Below, piece by piece: positions 61,168-64,000 of a DNA stretch of 64,000 bases. The DNA lies in assembly GCF_023347535.1 (NCBI RefSeq), contig NZ_CP094473.1, positions 496,001-560,000 on the forward strand, written 5' to 3'. Under the pieces are notes generated by a model. The model made no database searches. It was not told where the DNA came from and saw nothing but the letters and a program-made list of their open reading frames with translations. The stretch's first letter is position 1. The number at the start of each line of letters is the position of its first letter. The position numbers and the translations under genes are program-made. Source of the stretch: Faecalibacterium sp. HTF-F (lineage in GTDB: Bacteria; Bacillota; Clostridia; Oscillospirales; Ruminococcaceae).

Positions 61168-61899
61168 TCAGACCGTCAGCCCTGCAGCCTCTTCCGCGAT
61201 TGCATCGGCCTGCATCTGAGTGAGCACCCGGCACTTGACCATCCGCTTGAGCACGGTCTGGGTGCGCTTGAGGGCCAGCTCCGGGCTGCTGGCGTAGAGT
61301 GAGGGCGCGTTGGGCAGGCCCGCCAGAAACACGGCTTCGGCATCGGTCAGCTGAGCGGGCTCCTTGCCAAAGTACCCCTCAGCGGCCTGCGTAATGCCGT
61401 AGCAGCCGTTTCCAAAATAGATGGTGTTGGCGTACATCTCAAAGATCTGCTGCTTGGAGTAGGCCTTTTCCAGATCGAACGCGGCCAGCATTTCGGCGGC
61501 CTTGCGGGCCAGATGCTTGTCCTGCGTGAAAAGCTCGTTCTTGGCAAGCTGCTGGGTCAGGGTGCTGCCGCCCTCGGCCAGAGAGTGGGTGCGCAGATCG
61601 GCCAGCAGGGCGCGGGCGATGGCCCCCGGGTCGATGCCCTTGTGGGTCATAAAGTGCTCGTCCTCGGTGCAGATGACCGCATTGATATAGGTCTGCGGCA
61701 GCGCATCGTAGGAGGTATAGCTCCCGCGGGCACGGATGGTGTCGTACATGGAAGCCACCGGGTAACTGCTGGCGGCACTGCGGTACAGCTGCCTGCCCTG
61801 ATAAAAGAACCAGCCGCCTGCCAGCAGTCCGCCGAGCAGCAGAATGCACAGGAAGGTGAGCAGGCTCTGTGTTACAAAACGAAAGAAACGATGAAGCAT
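61168..61899 (-). CDS. mtgA: Monofunctional peptidoglycan glycosyltransferase (GT51)
   Basis: A 243-residue membrane-anchored enzyme. One N-terminal helix (SLLTFLCILLLGGLLAGGWF) is followed by the GT51 domain with ICTEDEHFMTHKGID (catalytic Glu and the DxxFxxHxG frame), GGSTLTQQLAKNELFT, RKAAEMLAAFDLEKAYSKQQ and IFEMYANTIYFGNGCYGITQ. No transpeptidase domain is present. It polymerises lipid II outside the membrane. ATG 61899 follows AAAGGAG. It could also be viewed as a truncated PBP1a, but the end at residue 243 is natural for MtgA. Confidence 0.92.
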   Translation of the reverse strand: MLHRFFRFVTQSLLTFLCILLLGGLLAGGWFFYQGRQLYRSAASSYPVASMYDTIRARGSYTSYDALPQTYINAVICTEDEHFMTHKGIDPGAIARALLADLRTHSLAEGGSTLTQQLAKNELFTQDKHLARKAAEMLAAFDLEKAYSKQQIFEMYANTIYFGNGCYGITQAAEGYFGKEPAQLTDAEAVFLAGLPNAPSLYASSPELALKRTQTVLKRMVKCRVLTQMQADAIAEEAAGLTV

Positions 61900-61935
61900 C
61901 GAAAAACTCCTTTGATGATAAAAAAGAACGCTACC

Positions 61936-61964
61936 ATAATAAACGATTTGCCGGGCTTTTGCAA
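61936..61964 (-). promoter_or_regulatory. Promoter of mtgA
   Basis: Minus strand TTGCAA (61964-61959), 17-base spacer, TATTAT (61941-61936). Confidence 0.7.
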
Positions 61965-62135
61965 GAATGATTCCAGTATAGCAGCAAATTTTTAAGGTTT
62001 TATCAAGGAATGGAAAAAGTTCTCCGAAGAAACAGAAAAAGTATGACTCCTGTTGCAACTGCACAAGGCCCTGCCGCAAATGCGGGCTGCGCATCGTGCA
62101 GAAAACTCAATTTGCAAAAAACTGGAATTAACCCA

Positions 62136-62164
62136 TTGACAAACTAGGTAAGAAGGGATATAAT
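62136..62164 (+). promoter_or_regulatory. Promoter of the metY leader transcript
   Basis: TTGACA (62136-62141), 17-base spacer, TATAAT (62159-62164): a full-consensus promoter 337 bases before the metY start, giving a long leader. Confidence 0.93.
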
Positions 62165-62255
62165 GCAGACAACAAATCCACAAGCCTGATGGGAAATTGA
62201 AAGACCGGCTTGTAGAGGAGTGGGAAAGAGTTTTACGGGAAAGGAGGGCACGGAT

Positions 62256-62387
62256 ATGAAGCTGATTTGGAACGACCTGCTGCATGCAAACTTCCGCTGT
62301 GGGCGAATGTGCGGTGACCGGGCAGAACATCTGGCTGTGAACTGTACGATGCCCTCTTGTTGTGCACGAATGTGTGCCCGAATGTGA
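62256..62387 (+). CDS. Cys/Met-rich leader peptide (43 aa) upstream of metY
   Basis: ATG 62256 follows AAAGGAGGG. The peptide starts MKLIWNDLLHANFRCGRMC and ends NCTMPSCCARMCARM: six Cys (residues 15, 19, 30, 35, 36, 40) and five Met in 43 residues, with a tandem Cys pair. No membrane or catalytic feature is seen. Its frame lies wholly in the leader before an intrinsic terminator, and its codons overlap segments that can pair with the terminator stem. The role is therefore most likely to sense charged tRNA-Cys (and perhaps tRNA-Met) by ribosome stalling, not to act as a protein. Confidence 0.75.
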   Translation: MKLIWNDLLHANFRCGRMCGDRAEHLAVNCTMPSCCARMCARM

Positions 62388-62456
62388 CATGGGACAGTTT
62401 TGCAGCTGAATTGTGATTGCCCGGTGCGCTTTTGTATCACGCATCGGGATTTTTTG
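62318..62456 (+). promoter_or_regulatory. Transcription attenuator before metY
   Basis: Segment 1, CCGGGCA (62318-62324), can pair with segment 2, TGCCCG (62375-62380), or with segment 3, TGCCCGG (62418-62424). Segment 3 is also the left arm of the terminator: CCCGGTGCG (62420-62428) pairs with CGCATCGGG (62440-62448), followed by ATTTTTTG. A ribosome held at the Cys codons 35-40 would cover segment 2, let 1 pair with 3 and prevent termination. Confidence 0.72.
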
Positions 62457-62501
62457 TATCAGGGAATTATACTAAAAGTACAAATAGAGAGGTAAAATAC
62501 A

Positions 62502-63791
62502 ATGTCTAACTATAAATTTGAGACCCTGCAGCTTCACGTTGGCCAGGAGCAGGCCGATCCCGCAACCGATTCCCGCGCAGTGCCTATCTACCAGACCACT
62601 TCCTATGTGTTCCGCAACAGCCAGCACGCAGCAGACCGCTTTGGTCTGGCAGATGCCGGCAACATCTATGGCCGCCTGACCAACTCCACGCAGGACGTGT
62701 TCGAGAAGCGCATCGCTGCTCTGGAGGGCGGCGTGGCTGCTCTGGCAACCGCCTCCGGTGCCGCTGCTATCACCTACACCATCGAGGCACTGGCACAGGC
62801 CGGTGACCACATCGTGGCCCAGAAGACCATCTACGGCGGCAGCTACAACCTGCTGGAGCACACCCTGACCCAGTTCGGCGTCACCACCACCTTTGTGAAC
62901 GCACACGATCTGGCCGAGGTGGAGAACGCCATCCAGCCCAACACCAAGGCAATCTATCTGGAAACTCTGGGCAACCCCAACAGTGATATCCCCGATATCG
63001 ACGCCATTTCTGCCATCGCGCACAAGCACGGCCTGCCGCTGGTCATCGATAACACCTTCGGCACCCCGTACCTGATCCGTCCCATTGAGCACGGCGCAGA
63101 TATCGTTGTTCATTCCGCCACCAAGTTCATCGGCGGCCACGGCACCACGCTGGGCGGCATCATCGTGGACAGCGGCAAGTTCGACTGGAAGGCAAGCGGC
63201 AAGTTCGGCAACATTGCCGATCCCAACCCCAGCTACCACGGCGTCTCCTTTGCCGATGCAGCAGGCCCCGCAGCCTTTGTCACCTACATCCGTGCGATCC
63301 TGCTGCGTGATACCGGTGCCACCATTTCTCCGTTCAACGCCTTCCTGCTGCTGCAGGGCACCGAGACCCTGAGCCTGCGCATCGAGCGCCATGTGGAGAA
63401 CACCAAGAAGGTGGTCGAGTTTCTGGCAAACCACCCGCAGGTGGAGAAGGTCAACCACCCCTCCCTGCCGGATCACCCGGATCACGCCCTGTACGAGAAG
63501 TACTTCCCCAACGGCGGTGCTTCCATCTTTACCTTCAACATCAAGGGCGGCCGCGAGGAAGCATTCAAGTTCATCGATAACCTGAAGATCTTCTCTCTGC
63601 TGGCAAACGTTGCGGATGTGAAGAGCCTTGTCATCCACCCCGCTTCCACCACCCACAGCCAGCTGAACGATCAGGAGCTGGCCGAGCAGCAGATCTACCA
63701 GAACACCATCCGCCTGTCCATCGGCACCGAGCACATCGATGATATCATTGCCGATCTGGAGGCAGGCTTCGCAGCTGTCCGCGGCGAGTAA
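62502..63791 (+). CDS. metY: O-acetylhomoserine sulfhydrylase (Cys/Met-metabolism PLP enzyme)
   Basis: A 429-residue PLP enzyme. Substrate and cofactor segments: VPIYQTTSYVFRNSQHAADR, YGRLTNSTQDVFEKRIAALE, ATASGAAAITYTIEALAQAG, VIDNTFGTPYLIRPIEHGAD, the Schiff-base Lys in VVHSATKFIGGHGTTLGGII, and FLLLQGTETLSLRIERH. The length over 420 and the insert before VKSLVIHPASTTHSQL mark MetY rather than MetB/MetC. It joins O-acetylhomoserine and sulfide to homocysteine, the direct sulfhydrylation route to methionine. GAGAGG precedes the ATG. Regulated by the leader peptide attenuator upstream (inferred). Confidence 0.95.
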   Translation: MSNYKFETLQLHVGQEQADPATDSRAVPIYQTTSYVFRNSQHAADRFGLADAGNIYGRLTNSTQDVFEKRIAALEGGVAALATASGAAAITYTIEALAQAGDHIVAQKTIYGGSYNLLEHTLTQFGVTTTFVNAHDLAEVENAIQPNTKAIYLETLGNPNSDIPDIDAISAIAHKHGLPLVIDNTFGTPYLIRPIEHGADIVVHSATKFIGGHGTTLGGIIVDSGKFDWKASGKFGNIADPNPSYHGVSFADAAGPAAFVTYIRAILLRDTGATISPFNAFLLLQGTETLSLRIERHVENTKKVVEFLANHPQVEKVNHPSLPDHPDHALYEKYFPNGGASIFTFNIKGGREEAFKFIDNLKIFSLLANVADVKSLVIHPASTTHSQLNDQELAEQQIYQNTIRLSIGTEHIDDIIADLEAGFAAVRGE

Positions 63792-63924
63792 ATCACTTTC
63801 CCCTGAGCGTCTCCGACAGAGTGTGTATGTGCCTTGTCTTTTCTTCTTTTCTCTCCTTGTCTGATGGAACCATTCCCTGTATCCTGGGGTGTATCTGACA
63901 CCTTAAACAGTTCCTAAACACAGC

Positions 63925-63958
63925 AAAAGGGCCCCTGCCAACCGGCGGGGGCCCTTTT
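63925..63958. terminator. Bidirectional terminator after metY
   Basis: AAAAGGGCCCC pairs with GGGGCCCTTTT, with inner GCC/GGC; A-run and T-run make it work on both strands. Confidence 0.92.
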
Positions 63959-63975
63959 GCGGTCAGATGTGCTTT

Positions 63976-64000
63976 TTAACCTTTGACACCGCCCAGCGCC
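63976..64000 (-). CDS. 3' end of a gene cut by the window, probably an ABC sugar permease
   Basis: Only the last residues are in the window. Read on the minus strand they are ALGGVKG then TAA. A final GxVKG is common in MalG/AraQ-type sugar ABC permeases. It lies just beyond the bidirectional terminator, as expected for a convergent gene. The identity rests on seven residues. Confidence 0.35.

Noticed and set aside
62171..62500. SAM (S-box) or Met T-box riboswitch before metY
   Set aside because: No T-box GGTACC motif and no S-box core were seen; the translated Cys/Met frame and mutually exclusive hairpins explain the leader better.

Overview
The window is a GC-rich Firmicutes chromosome segment that reads like Faecalibacterium or a close relative in the Oscillospiraceae. 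That is an inference from codon usage, the set of biosynthetic genes, two T-box leaders, near-consensus sigma-A promoters and a family of AACCCTCTC-bounded palindromic repeats. Two ABC sugar-transport genes are cut by the window edges: the 3' end of a solute-binding protein on the left and probably the last codons of a permease on the right.

Layout. 0-10 kb holds core genes: a GGDEF/EAL membrane protein, a CobW-type GTPase, a glucose-type PTS IIA protein, a threonine aldolase, a KdpD/KdpE-like two-component pair overlapping an ArsB/NhaD-type ion transporter gene, and tRNA-Leu(CAG). 10-12.5 kb holds a DUF6061-type small protein and a MarR-MATE efflux pair. About 12.54-26.8 kb is an integrated mobilizable element. 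Its left part carries a ParB-like protein, a relaxase, MobC and a hairpin-rich oriT candidate. Its right end is a large serine recombinase. Between them lies a metabolic cargo: a tripartite tricarboxylate-type transporter (tctC-B-A), a cytoplasmic Cys-type sulfatase, a GntR/LacI-type regulator, a radical-SAM sulfatase-maturating enzyme and a pair of short CHR (chromate/sulfate family) transporters. The cargo reads as one import, desulfation and sulfate-export system and is the most interesting feature of the window.

26.9-27.5 kb is decayed DNA: a 147-bp MITE-like element and a siderophore-ABC ATPase pseudogene. 27.6-36.2 kb holds a HAD phosphatase, a deoxyinosine/uracil-type glycosylase, an XpaC-TelA-LemA-TPM membrane-stress operon, threonine dehydratase with RidA, and a DUF815 ATPase. 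36.4-42 kb is an Ile-type T-box followed by ilvB-ilvH-ilvC-ilvD. 42-48.5 kb has a sugar-phosphate transferase, RodA/FtsW, a secreted caspase-fold-like protein, tsaE-tsaB, rpiB and upp. 48.6-53.9 kb is a minus-strand leuA-leuC-leuD-leuB set behind a second T-box. 54-64 kb has ftsH, a small secreted protein, an ABC/FtsX exporter pair, a monofunctional transglycosylase and an O-acetylhomoserine sulfhydrylase. The last is preceded by a Cys/Met-rich leader peptide with mutually exclusive hairpins, a convincing attenuator.

The branched-chain amino acid genes work as a regulon split over two loci: IlvA makes 2-oxobutyrate and RidA protects against its enamine precursors, IlvBHCD build Val/Ile precursors, and LeuABCD extend to leucine. 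Four copies of the AACCCTCTC repeat lie only in and around the ilv and leu genes. All functions are read from sequence motifs without database searches; start sites were chosen by ribosome-binding sites.
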